64,000 bases of DNA from Providencia rettgeri (GTDB lineage Bacteria; Pseudomonadota; Gammaproteobacteria; Enterobacterales; Enterobacteriaceae): positions 2,696,501-2,760,500 of the forward strand of contig UGTZ01000001.1 in the NCBI GenBank assembly GCA_900455085.1, given 5' to 3'. The position numbers were made by a program, and so were the translations under genes. The notes under the pieces were generated by a model. The model saw only the letters and a list, made by a program, of their open reading frames with translations, made no database searches and was not told where the DNA came from. How positions within the stretch are numbered: position 1 is the first letter of the stretch; the number at the start of each line of letters is the position of its first letter. Shown one piece after another: positions 27,696 through 36,436 of this stretch.

Positions 27696-28901
27696 CTAAA
27701 TCAGCTCTTTTACTTCAAAATTCACTTCACCGCTAAGGTCAGCATCATAATCAACACCGTTTAGACCGAAGCCAAACAAACGGAGAAACTCAGCTTTATA
27801 ACCTTGGTAATCTGTTAGCTCATTGATGTTATTATCATTCAACTGCTGCCAAATTTCACGACATGTATTTTGAACATCATCACGCAATTCCCAATCATCT
27901 AAACGTAGACGATGCTTTTCATCGGTATCTGGCACTGCGTCATTGAATAATTTAGTGGCAAATAAGCGTTGAATTTGTTCAATACAACCTTCATGGATCC
28001 CTTTCTCTTTCATGATTTTAAAGACAATAGAGATATATAAAGGCATTACAGGAATTGCAGAAGAGGCTTGTGTTACGACAGATTTTAATACAGCAACATA
28101 CGCTGCCCCACCCTTAGCTTGCAATTTTTGGTTAATTGCATGAGCCGCACGGTCTAAATCTTCTTTTGCTTTACCTAATGTACCATGCCAATAAATTGGC
28201 CATGTTAAATCTGTACCAATATAAGAATAAGCTACAGATTGTGCATTATCAGCTAAAACACCTGCTTCATCTAATGCATTCATCCACAGTTCCCAATCTT
28301 GGCCGCCCATGACTTTTACTGTATCTGCAATTTCTTGTTCATTTGCGGGCTCAACAACGGCTTCAATTAGCACATCTTTGTTGGTATCCAGAGCAACAGA
28401 TTTGTACGGTTCGCCAATAGGTTTCAAGGCCGAACGTACGATTTCACCTGTTTCAGGCATTTTACGCACAGGTGAGGCCAGTGAATAAACTACTAAATCA
28501 ATTTGGCCTAAATCTTGTTTAATTAAATCAATAACGGTTTGACGGCATTCATCAGAAAAAGCATCACCATTAATGCTTTTCGCATACAAGCCTTCTTCTT
28601 TCGCTGCTTTGTCAAAACCTGCAGAATTGTACCAGCCCGCAGAGCCTGTTTTACCTTCACTGCCTGGCTTTTCAAAAAATACACCGATGGTAGCCGCACC
28701 GCTGCCAAATGCAGCATTGATACGAGAGGCCAGGCCATAACCGGTAGATGCACCAATAACTAAAACTTTCTTAGGGCCGTTTTTCAGTTCACCACGTGAT
28801 TTCACGTAGGCAATTTGCTCACGCACATTGGCTTCACAGCCTGCCGGATGAGCTGTAGTGCAGATAAAACCACGAATTTTAGGTTTGATAATCATAGTCA
28901 T
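27696..28901 (-). CDS. fabV: Trans-2-enoyl-ACP/CoA reductase FabV
   Basis: NADH-dependent enoyl reductase of fatty-acid elongation, 401 residues, an enlarged SDR. The NADH motif is VLVIGASTGYGLASR, and the catalytic Tyr-x8-Lys lies in the stretch PIYWHGTLGKAKEDL. The family start MIIKPKIRGFICTT is present. The track start at 28901 adds two residues; ATG 28895 gives the usual N-terminus and both are possible. FabV enzymes are known to be insensitive to triclosan. Single gene with its own terminator. Complete. Confidence 0.92.
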   Translation of the reverse strand: MTMIIKPKIRGFICTTAHPAGCEANVREQIAYVKSRGELKNGPKKVLVIGASTGYGLASRINAAFGSGAATIGVFFEKPGSEGKTGSAGWYNSAGFDKAAKEEGLYAKSINGDAFSDECRQTVIDLIKQDLGQIDLVVYSLASPVRKMPETGEIVRSALKPIGEPYKSVALDTNKDVLIEAVVEPANEQEIADTVKVMGGQDWELWMNALDEAGVLADNAQSVAYSYIGTDLTWPIYWHGTLGKAKEDLDRAAHAINQKLQAKGGAAYVAVLKSVVTQASSAIPVMPLYISIVFKIMKEKGIHEGCIEQIQRLFATKLFNDAVPDTDEKHRLRLDDWELRDDVQNTCREIWQQLNDNNINELTDYQGYKAEFLRLFGFGLNGVDYDADLSGEVNFEVKELI

Positions 28902-29020
28902 TTTTTCTTGGTAGCTAACAATCAGGGTCTAATATACCTGATATTATCCATTTACTTAAGACAGAGTGAAAATAAATAGGGAGAACAGACCAGTTTATGG
29001 CTTATTTTCTCATTAATTAT

Positions 29021-29335
29021 CTATTTTAAATCGTTAAGCGCTTCAATAACACGACGTAATGAATCTAATTCCCGCTCAAGGCTAGTTTCTTTTCCTCTAG
29101 AATAATGGTCATATATTCTAGTAGCGCCAGAGTGGCTATCATAACACTTATTACTAATTTTATGGATTTTCTTCCTGATTTTGGACACTTTGTTTTTATT
29201 ACCATGGTATGAAGCGTGACGCAGTTGCTGCTCTAAACTCATGAGCGTTTTTCCGCAATCATAGTATTTTGAGCCTGCTTGCGAAGAAAATGGGATAAAT
29301 AGCGCCAAGAGAGCGACTAATAACGTTTTTCTCAT
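29021..29335 (-). CDS. Periplasmic DUF1090-like protein
   Basis: 104 residues. Signal peptide TLLVALLALFIPFSSQA (cleavage after Ala20). The mature protein has CGKTLMSLEQQLRHASYHGN, then IRKKIHKISNKC: two Cys about 40 residues apart with a charged helix between them, as in the YqjC/DUF1090 family. The C-terminal helix (LERELDSLRRVIEALND) continues this pattern. Function of the family is unknown. Single gene. Confidence 0.65.
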   Translation of the reverse strand: MRKTLLVALLALFIPFSSQAGSKYYDCGKTLMSLEQQLRHASYHGNKNKVSKIRKKIHKISNKCYDSHSGATRIYDHYSRGKETSLERELDSLRRVIEALNDLK

Positions 29336-29503
29336 GATAATTTCCTGATATAACTCATAAAATAATTTCTACTAGTCCAACATTTATGAGTATTTTCATC
29401 TACGAGATTTATCTTAGTTAAATAATCACCGCACTTATGTATAAAATATTGAAAGATAGGTGTTCTTGAAACATACATTATTGAGATGAAGGAATTAATA
29501 ATC

Positions 29504-30064
29504 ATGTCCCCAGAGCAATTCCATGACCGCATGTGGGAAATACTGCAAGATATTAACAAAAATGAATTTCATGCTGTTGCAGCTAAACCGCCTACGGATA
29601 AAGCAATTGCCAATTTAGCTACATCCACAGGAATAGCATTACCCAAAGATTTTTTAGCCTTTTCGCAAAAAACTAATGCACTTTGCATCATGGCCCGAGA
29701 AGAATTATGGCCTGAAGCTAAATTATTCGATGTTGGCCCAGCGTGGACATTTCATCGAGGTTTAGTCATTTTAGGAATCGAAGCAGAAGATCTTCCTGAA
29801 TGGGCTAATATACAAAATGCCTATGAAAGTTTAGTTGAACTTTATGAGCTAACCGATGTTTTGCCACTATTAAAAATCATGGGTGACGGTAACCATTATT
29901 GGGGCGTAAAACAGGATGGAACTTTTGTTGAAGTTTTCGATGGTGAAGCCACCACTCTCGAATGCAGCTTTATCGACACTTATGCGACAGAAATTAAAGA
30001 ACTCATCCAGCGGCAAAAAGATATGTGCGAGCTGATAACTAAACGAAATAAAAAACAACATTAG
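29504..30064 (+). CDS. SMI1/KNR4 (SUKH)-like family protein
   Basis: 186 residues from the ATG at 29504, which has AAGGA at a suitable distance; an in-frame ATG at 29486 has no good ribosome site. The pattern TGIALPKDFLAFSQKTNAL, then GDGNHYWGVKQDG and VEVFDGEATTLECSF, is that of the SUKH/KNR4 fold. Members serve as immunity proteins to secreted nucleases or deaminases, or as general protein-binding domains. No toxin gene is adjacent here, so an immunity role is only a possibility. Confidence 0.65.
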   Translation: MSPEQFHDRMWEILQDINKNEFHAVAAKPPTDKAIANLATSTGIALPKDFLAFSQKTNALCIMAREELWPEAKLFDVGPAWTFHRGLVILGIEAEDLPEWANIQNAYESLVELYELTDVLPLLKIMGDGNHYWGVKQDGTFVEVFDGEATTLECSFIDTYATEIKELIQRQKDMCELITKRNKKQH

Positions 30065-30090
30065 CGTGTGTCAAATAACTTGATAGCCGC

Positions 30091-30654
30091 TTATTGCGGT
30101 TTAGTTGGTATTAAATTATGGATAACCATAACTGAGTAAACAATATCTTTTTTATCGTGAATTTTGCGAAAATGGGCATTACTAACAATACCAACCATAA
30201 TCTGCATGCTATTTTTTTCATAAACTCGCTTAAATGGCGTTGTTTCGTCATCAGATATTTTATCTAAGAAATAAATATCCCGTTTATAACGCTCGATTGT
30301 TTGCTTTGGCAAACCATATACTTCAAACATTTTCTGGTTAATCGCATCATACTCGGCCAAAATGACTGATTGGTCGCGGCTATCTTTTCCTTGAGAAGAA
30401 ACTAACATTAATGTATTTTTTTCCCGAGAAAACATCAATAAAAACAGTTTATTTGCTATTTGAGGAGAGTTTTCTGATGAACATAAAGCACCTCCCTCTT
30501 CAAATTCAGTGCATTGTAATCCTTTTAAATGCAATTTTTTTATATCAACGGGGGTTTGCCCCCATTTGAACCCATAGGGGGCATCCAATTTTTTCGTTGT
30601 ACAACCAGAAGCAAACACCAGTATTAACGTAAACAAAATCCCTTTATTCATCAC
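30091..30654 (-). CDS. Putative lipoprotein
   Basis: 187 residues. Signal peptide with a lipobox FASGC (Cys18). The mature part starts TTKKLDAPYGFKWGQTPVDI, a pattern ('GFxWGxTxxDI') seen in other enterobacterial exported hypothetical proteins, and has a cysteine pair (LQCTEF and ALCSSE). No enzymatic motif is visible. Alternative start ATG at 30651. It is convergent with the SUKH-like gene and lies 26 nt from it. Confidence 0.65.
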   Translation of the reverse strand: MMNKGILFTLILVFASGCTTKKLDAPYGFKWGQTPVDIKKLHLKGLQCTEFEEGGALCSSENSPQIANKLFLLMFSREKNTLMLVSSQGKDSRDQSVILAEYDAINQKMFEVYGLPKQTIERYKRDIYFLDKISDDETTPFKRVYEKNSMQIMVGIVSNAHFRKIHDKKDIVYSVMVIHNLIPTKPQ

Positions 30655-30775
30655 TTCTCAAATTCCAATTAAGTCATCTAATTTGATACTACCAAAAACG
30701 AATAATTAATCAAAAATTAACTTTTCTATCATTACATTAAATGACTCAATTGATTTCTGCGTAGTTAAGGCCATC

Positions 30776-30928
30776 TTATTCTTCTTTACTCTCCTGCTGT
30801 TTAGCCTTTGCCATAGCAATTTCTTTCAGCCAATCCGCTAATAAAGGTTTTGTTTTTACTGTGTCTAGTAGTGCTCGTTCGTGTTTCGTTAATCGTACAA
30901 CAACAACTTCAGTTTTCATGTTAGACAT
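30776..30928 (-). CDS. Small ribbon-helix-helix-like protein
   Basis: 50 residues from the ATG at 30928, which has an AGAGGA box. The frame continues upstream to 30973, but without such a site. The sequence KTEVVVVRLTKHERALLDTV shows one beta-strand followed by helices, as in small ribbon-helix-helix DNA-binding proteins. The C-terminal end is charged (KAKQQESKEE). The assignment is a structural guess; no family is recognised. Confidence 0.45.
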   Translation of the reverse strand: MSNMKTEVVVVRLTKHERALLDTVKTKPLLADWLKEIAMAKAKQQESKEE

Positions 30929-31137
30929 AGCTCGATCCTCTTCAAGAATCAAAATAGTGCCACAAAACATCAACAGAACGGTCTGACTTACGGTTTTTTA
31001 CACGAATTACGCGTTAGCTGACACAACAAAGCAACTTTTGGGCTTTTATAAAAATAATGCATTGAATATAAAGAAGAAATATAACTAACAAACCGATATT
31101 AGTTGAGTAGATACAACGAATTTAAAGAGGATTAGAT

Positions 31138-31160
31138 ACAAAAAAACCACCTATAGGTGG
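31138..31160 (-). terminator. Terminator of the tRNA operon
   Basis: Perfect palindrome CCACCTATAGGTGG (31147-31160) preceded on the plus strand by a run of A, giving a T-run on the minus strand just past the last tRNA. Confidence 0.85.
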
Positions 31161-31200
31161 CTAATTGTTAATTTTAAATCATGACTGATTGAAATTGAGA

Positions 31201-31287
31201 TGGTGCCCAGGGCGGGACTTGAACCCGCACAGCCTAAAGGCCGAGGGATTTTAAATCCCTTGTGTCTACCGATTTCACCACCTGGGC
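31201..31287 (-). tRNA. leuZ: tRNA-Leu (anticodon TAA), second copy
   Basis: 87-nt class II tRNA with CCA encoded. The minus strand begins GCCCAGGTGGTGAAATCGG, has anticodon loop TTTAAAA within GGGATTTAAAATCCC, a long variable arm CTCGGCCTTTAGGCTG and T-loop GGTTCAAG. Identical to the copy at 31414-31500. Confidence 0.97.
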
Positions 31288-31413
31288 CAAATTGTCTTTC
31301 TCACAAACTTGGATAAATTATTAATTTACCCGACTAACCATATATTCAATAACGATGCATAGTGGTTAGCTAACTTAAAATAAAACACTTAATGGTGTTT
31401 AATTACTTTAAGA

Positions 31414-31500
31414 TGGTGCCCAGGGCGGGACTTGAACCCGCACAGCCTAAAGGCCGAGGGATTTTAAATCCCTTGTGTCTACCGATTTCACCACCTGGGC
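31414..31500 (-). tRNA. leuZ: tRNA-Leu (anticodon TAA), first copy
   Basis: 87 nt, same sequence as the copy at 31201-31287, with TAA anticodon, long variable arm and encoded CCA. Lies 7 nt from tRNA-Cys, as leuZ does after cysT in E. coli. Confidence 0.97.
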
Positions 31501-31507
31501 TAAATTT

Positions 31508-31581
31508 TGGAGGCGCGTCCCGGAGTCGAACCGAGCTACACGGATTTGCAATCCGGTGCATAACCGCTTTGCTAACGCGCC
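31508..31581 (-). tRNA. cysT: tRNA-Cys (anticodon GCA)
   Basis: 74 nt on the minus strand, beginning GGCGCGTTAGCAAAGCGG, with anticodon stem-loop CGGATTGCAAATCCG (GCA), T-loop GGTTCGACTCC and CCA encoded. Confidence 0.97.
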
Positions 31582-31604
31582 TTATCCGAATTTCTTTCGA
31601 AATT

Positions 31605-31680
<76 letters not shown>

Positions 31681-31768
31681 GTAAAGCTTCACTTTTCAGC
31701 TTATGCTTTTCAAACTGGCTGATTTACTTATTTATTTTCGTAAACCATGTTGCCGTTCGATGCGTTGC

Positions 31769-31796
31769 ATTCTACTGATTTCACCTATCGAGTCAA
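31769..31796 (-). promoter_or_regulatory. Promoter of the glyW-cysT-leuZ-leuZ operon
   Basis: On the minus strand TTGACT (31796-31791), 16-bp spacer, TAGAAT (31774-31769), followed by a GC-containing discriminator. It lies between pgsA and tRNA-Gly. Confidence 0.7.
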
Positions 31797-31846
31797 TACA
31801 ATTATTGAAATAATTGGATCGTTCGCTGTTTTTTCAATCATTTCGA

Positions 31847-32395
31847 TCACGCTTCGCTCAAATCGCTCCATGCAGCCTTTAAATATTGGAACATTGACCA
31901 AAATGTTAAGATAGCCGCCACATACATAAGTGCAATTGAAAGGTTTTCAATTAATAGTGTTGGGCGCCACAATAAACCGACTAATGACATCATTTGAGCT
32001 GTTGTTTTAAATTTCCCGATCCAAGAAACAGCCACACTGCTACGTTTACCTATCTCTGCCATCCATTCACGTAAAGATGAAATAATGATTTCACGTGCAA
32101 TCATAGTTGCCGCAGGTAAAGTCACATACCAAACATCATAACTTTCTGTGACTAACACTAACGCCGTTGCAACCATGACTTTATCAGCAACTGGATCTAA
32201 AAAAGCACCAAACTTTGTGGTTTGCTTCCACAATCTGGCTAAAAAACCATCAAACCAATCAGTTACCGCTGCGATAACAAAAATAAGCGCACATGCAAAC
32301 GGCCCCCAAGTAACAGGGAGATAAAAGGCTAATACAAAAAACGGTATTAGGATGACGCGAAATAATGTCAACCACGTTGGTATGTTTAATTTCAT
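31847..32395 (-). CDS. pgsA: CDP-diacylglycerol-glycerol-3-phosphate 3-phosphatidyltransferase
   Basis: Inner-membrane enzyme that makes phosphatidylglycerol phosphate, 182 residues. The CDP-alcohol phosphotransferase motif is complete: DWFDGFLARLWKQTTKFG followed by AFLDPVADK (DG-x2-AR-x8-G-x3-D-x3-D). About four to five hydrophobic helices. The start MKLNIPTWLTLFRVILIP at 32395 matches E. coli PgsA; the frame extends 8 codons upstream but without support. It lies after uvrC and before the tRNA operon, as in other Enterobacterales. Confidence 0.93.
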   Translation of the reverse strand: MKLNIPTWLTLFRVILIPFFVLAFYLPVTWGPFACALIFVIAAVTDWFDGFLARLWKQTTKFGAFLDPVADKVMVATALVLVTESYDVWYVTLPAATMIAREIIISSLREWMAEIGKRSSVAVSWIGKFKTTAQMMSLVGLLWRPTLLIENLSIALMYVAAILTFWSMFQYLKAAWSDLSEA

Positions 32396-32452
32396 CACGC
32401 TCACTAACTTTTTGACCAAGTTGGATATTATGAATATGTTGCCCTAAGACAC

Positions 32453-34287
32453 TCACTGTTTCAATGCATTATAAATCTTTTCTGCAAGGGCGTATGAGAT
32501 CGAGGGCACTTTTGCGATTTCTTCTATACTTGCATTACGTAAAGGCTGTAACCCGCCCATATATTTTAGCAACATCTGCCGACGTTTTGGCCCAACCCCT
32601 TCAATAGATTCTAATGCGCTAGTACTTTTGACCTTTGCTCGTCGTTGTCGATGCCCTGTAATCGCATGATTATGCGACTCATCTCGGATATGCTGGATCA
32701 CATGCAACGCCGGAGAATCTGGTGGTAATGAAAAACCTTCACCTTCAGGTTTTAAAAATAACGTTTCAAGCCCCCGCTTTACGGTCGCTTCCCTTAGCTA
32801 CACCAATTAGCAATGGGTGTTTTTTATCCCAATCGACCTCAAGTGAATTAAATACATCCCTTGCCTGCCCTAGTTGGCCTTTACCACCATCAATAAAGAT
32901 GATGTCAGGCACTTTGCTTTCATCAATATGTTTACCATAACGACGCGTTAAGACTTGATGCATCGCCGCATAATCATCCCCCGGAGTGATCCCTGTAATA
33001 TTATAGCGCCGATACTCTGATTTAACTGGCCCTGATTTATCAAATACAACGCAAGAGGCGACGGTTTGCTCCCCCATCGTATGTGAAATATCAAAGCACT
33101 CCATGCGGTTAATATTTTCTAAATTAACGACTTTTGCTAGTGCTGCCATGCGTTGTTGTACCGTCGAGTGTTGCGCTAATTTTGTAGAAAGCGCAATTGA
33201 TGCATTCGTTCTCGCTAATTTTAAGTAACGAGCCCTCACACCACGCGGCTGGCTTTGAATATTAATTTTACGTCCGGCTATCTCAGAAAGAGACTCCGCT
33301 AATAATTCTTTTTCTGTTAATGCAAAATCTAATAATATTTCACCCGGTAGCGTTCTATTTTCGCTGCCTTGTAAATAAAACTGACCTAAGAAGGTTTGAA
33401 CCACTTCCTCAAGCTGTGTATCTGCTGGAATTTTAGGAAAATAGCTACGGCTGCCAAGGACTTTCCCTTGACGAATAAAAAGTACATGCACGCAAGCAAG
33501 GCCAGACTCAAAAGAAACGCCAATAACGTCTAGGTCATCGCTGTCCCCAGATACATACTGCTCTTCCGTAACAGCCCTTACCGCTTGAATTTGATCTCTA
33601 AAACGTGCGGCATCTTCAAAGCGTAGTTCTAAACTTGCCTTTTCCATACGCTCAACGAGACCCGCCAAAACTTGTTTATCTTTTCCGGTTAAAAATAAAC
33701 GGACATATTCTACTTGTTGATTATAGTCTTCATCGGAAACCAAGCCTTTAACACAAGGACCTAAGCAACGGCCAATTTGATATTGCAGACAAGGCCTTGA
33801 GCGATTTCGATACATGCTATCTTCACATTGACGTATCGGAAATAACTTCTGCATTAACGCCAGTGTTTCTCTCACCGCATAAGAACTGGGGGAAAGGGCC
33901 AAAGTACTCACCTTTCGCATGTTTCGCCCCCCGATGCATCGAAATTCGAGGATGTGTTTCACTGCTCAAAAATAGGTAAGGATAAGATTTATCATCACGC
34001 AGCAATACGTTATAACGTGGTTGATACAACTTAATATAGTTGTGTTCAAGTAATAGTGCTTCTGTTTCAGTATGAGTCACCGTAACATCAATAGAGGCGA
34101 TTTGCTTAACCAACTGCTCTGTTTTACGACTTCCCACATTTTCACGAAAATAACTGGATAAGCGTTTTTTAAGATCCTTTGCTTTCCCTACATATATGAC
34201 CGTTTCCCCAGCGTCATACATACGGTATACACCAGGTTGATTAGTGACTGTTTTTAAGAAAGCTTTCGGCTCGAACTGTTCTGACAC
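32453..34287 (-). pseudogene. uvrC: Excinuclease ABC subunit C, two single-base frameshifts
   Basis: Nucleotide-excision-repair nuclease. Corrected, it gives about 610 residues, the E. coli length. Segments in order: the GIY-YIG domain (QPGVYRMYDAGETVIYVGKA), the UVR motif (LRFEDAARFRDQIQAV), the RNase H-like endonuclease (GVSFESGLACVHVLF, then MECFDISHTMGEQ, IFIDGGKGQLGQA) and two HhH motifs (IEGVGPKRRQMLLKYMGG, IAKVPSISYALAEK). One extra base in the G-run 33888-33892 and one in the C-run 32771-32775 break the frame. Removing each restores GPFPSSYAVRETL and DRKAGLETLF. Two homopolymer hits in a conserved repair gene suggest sequencing error. It overlaps uvrY by 34 nt. Confidence 0.9.
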
Positions 34288-34940
34288 TCGGATAAACCCT
34301 GTTTTGCTGTAATTAAACCATAACTGATGGCTATATGAGTTAATTCTACATCACTACAGATATTAAGTTTACTAAACATTCGATATCGATAGGTATTTAC
34401 TGTTTTAGGACTCAAAGAAAGCGACTCTGCCACCCGTTTGATAGGTATCCCCTGAGTAATCATTAACATGATTTCCAACTCCCGCCCTGATAATAAATCA
34501 TATATATCTTGTTGATTGCTATAAATTAACCGCTGGAGAGCAAGGTCTTGCGCAATATCCGGAGAGATAATTCGCCGTTTAACACTCACAATCTGGATAG
34601 CTTCAATAAGATCTTCTTCTGTAACATTAATACTTAATAAACCAAAAATACCGATATCTAGCGCTTTTAAAAAAAATGACGGATTATTTCTGACATTGTA
34701 AATAATGATCCCAACATCCGGTTGAGTTCTGCGCAGTGTCTGAATTGTTTTTAGTGAATCATAACGAAAGCTATCGCTACTGATTAAAATCATATTTGCT
34801 TTTTGGCATCTATTCCATGTAATCGCATGTTCCACTGTTGGAAAAGAAGCAACAACCTTATAGCGTATATGACGTGAAAAAACCGCCTCAAAACCACGAA
34901 TTGCAATATTATTATCGTCAATTATTATAATATTAATCAA
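34254..34940 (-). CDS. uvrY: UvrY/SirA-type response regulator with degenerate receiver
   Basis: 228 residues. The C-terminal LuxR-type HTH (LSGRELEIMLMITQGIPIKR, LSLSPKTVNTYRYRMFSKL) is close to E. coli UvrY, and the gene overlaps uvrC as in other Enterobacterales. The N-terminal receiver keeps the acidic pair (IIIDDN) but has lost the phosphorylation residues. Aligned with E. coli UvrY, Asp54 is Ser (ILISSDS), Thr82 is Asn (IYNVRN) and Lys104 is Ile (GLLSIN). It therefore probably does not respond to BarA phosphorylation in the usual way. No frameshift is visible. Confidence 0.85.
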   Translation of the reverse strand: MINIIIIDDNNIAIRGFEAVFSRHIRYKVVASFPTVEHAITWNRCQKANMILISSDSFRYDSLKTIQTLRRTQPDVGIIIYNVRNNPSFFLKALDIGIFGLLSINVTEEDLIEAIQIVSVKRRIISPDIAQDLALQRLIYSNQQDIYDLLSGRELEIMLMITQGIPIKRVAESLSLSPKTVNTYRYRMFSKLNICSDVELTHIAISYGLITAKQGLSECQNSSSRKLS

Positions 34941-35136
34941 TTAATTCCCCTATTGGATTTTAAAATTAATTGTAAAAATAATAAATGAATAAATAAAAAA
35001 GTCATATACACATTTTAATTTATCTTTGTTTTATTAAAAATAATATTAAATTATAATTTAAGTGAATGACTCATGAAAATTAATAATTAAAGACCACCTT
35101 ATTAAGTGGCCTTATTATTACGAGTTAACTGATGCG

Positions 35137-36369
35137 TTATTTTTTCCCAACTAAACGACAAATAGTTTCTGATACTAAGTAGCTTTTCTCAAAAGAACTG
35201 ATTGGTAGAAATTCAAAGCATGAGTGGAAATTAAGTGCGCCAGTAAAATAATTTGGGGTTAAGACGCCTCTTGCTGATAAAGCTGAACCATCCGTACCAC
35301 CACGCATCGGGATCACTTTAGGCTCAACCTCTTGAGTTTTCAATGCATCGAAAATTAAATCAATCGCTGTACGATCATCACCTAACGAGTCACTAATATT
35401 GCTATACACATCTACAATGCTGCATTCAATTTTTGCTCTTGGATGACGTGCTTTTATTAATTCAATAGCTTGTTCTATAAAACGTTTTCGAGCTGCAAAA
35501 CTATGGCGGTCAAAATCACGGATCGCCATTTTAATTTTAGCATTATCAGGGTTTGCGATTAAATCTGTGACATAAAAATAGCCTTCGCGATGCTCTGTGT
35601 GCTCTGGGGTATCAAAACGGTCAAAACAGCCAATAAAATCATGCGCAACCCGAATAGGGTTCAATAATACATTCTTAGCTGACATGGGATGTGCGGTAAT
35701 ACCTTTAATTGAAACTTCGATAGAAGCTGCATTAAACGTTTCATACACAACCTCACCAAGCGCACAGCAGTCAATAGTATAAGCAAAATCAACATTAAAG
35801 CGGGTTAAATCCATAATTTTAGAACCGCGTAGACCAATTTCTTCATCAGGTACAAACGCAACGTAGATATCTCCACAATCAAAATCCGCATATTGCAGTT
35901 TATGCATTAATTCCATAACAACCGTTACAGCGGCTTTATTATCAGCACCCAGTACGCTGGTTCCATCACTAAAAATAATATCTTCACCAATATAAGGTGC
36001 GGCTTCAGGGTGCTCGGCAGTCTTAAACCAAATGTTTTCTTTTTCATTTAAACATAAATCCTGGCCTTCGTACCTCAAAGTTTGAGGCTTAATGATGGGA
36101 GATAACCCAACATCGACAGTATCTAAATGAGTCACAAAACCTATTTTTGGCGCTGAAGGCTTATTTCCTGGGCGCATTGCATATAAGATGGCATGGTCAT
36201 CAATATAAATATTTTTCAGACCATAGCTTTCAAGCTCTTGAGCTAATAATTTTGCTAGTTCACGTTGTCCTTCTGTACTTGGAACAACTATGCTTGCTGC
36301 GTCACTTTGGCTTTCAATAGCGAGATAGCGGTAAAAACGCTGCTCTAATTGTTTACCTAATTCGTTCAT
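35137..36369 (-). CDS. pepT: Peptidase T (tripeptidase)
   Basis: Cytoplasmic zinc aminotripeptidase of the M20 family, 410 residues, E. coli length. Zinc and catalytic motifs: GFVTHLDTVDV (His, Asp), SVLGADNKAAV (Asp), FVPDEEIGLRGS (Glu pair), IDCCALGEV (Asp) and the C-terminal NYFTGALNFHSCFEF (His). The dimerisation domain lies between (VSIKGITAHPMSAKN). It is downstream of an AbgT-type transporter in the same direction with a 67-bp gap, so the two may form a peptide-use operon. Confidence 0.93.
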   Translation of the reverse strand: MNELGKQLEQRFYRYLAIESQSDAASIVVPSTEGQRELAKLLAQELESYGLKNIYIDDHAILYAMRPGNKPSAPKIGFVTHLDTVDVGLSPIIKPQTLRYEGQDLCLNEKENIWFKTAEHPEAAPYIGEDIIFSDGTSVLGADNKAAVTVVMELMHKLQYADFDCGDIYVAFVPDEEIGLRGSKIMDLTRFNVDFAYTIDCCALGEVVYETFNAASIEVSIKGITAHPMSAKNVLLNPIRVAHDFIGCFDRFDTPEHTEHREGYFYVTDLIANPDNAKIKMAIRDFDRHSFAARKRFIEQAIELIKARHPRAKIECSIVDVYSNISDSLGDDRTAIDLIFDALKTQEVEPKVIPMRGGTDGSALSARGVLTPNYFTGALNFHSCFEFLPISSFEKSYLVSETICRLVGKK

Positions 36370-36436
36370 TTCATATTCCTTGCATTGACTATATTTACCC
36401 TATCTATTTACTTAATAGATAGGGTATTGGCCCTAC

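Noticed and set aside
29504..30064. SUKH-like protein as immunity gene of a toxin system
   Set aside because: No toxin, Rhs, CDI or T6SS gene lies next to it.
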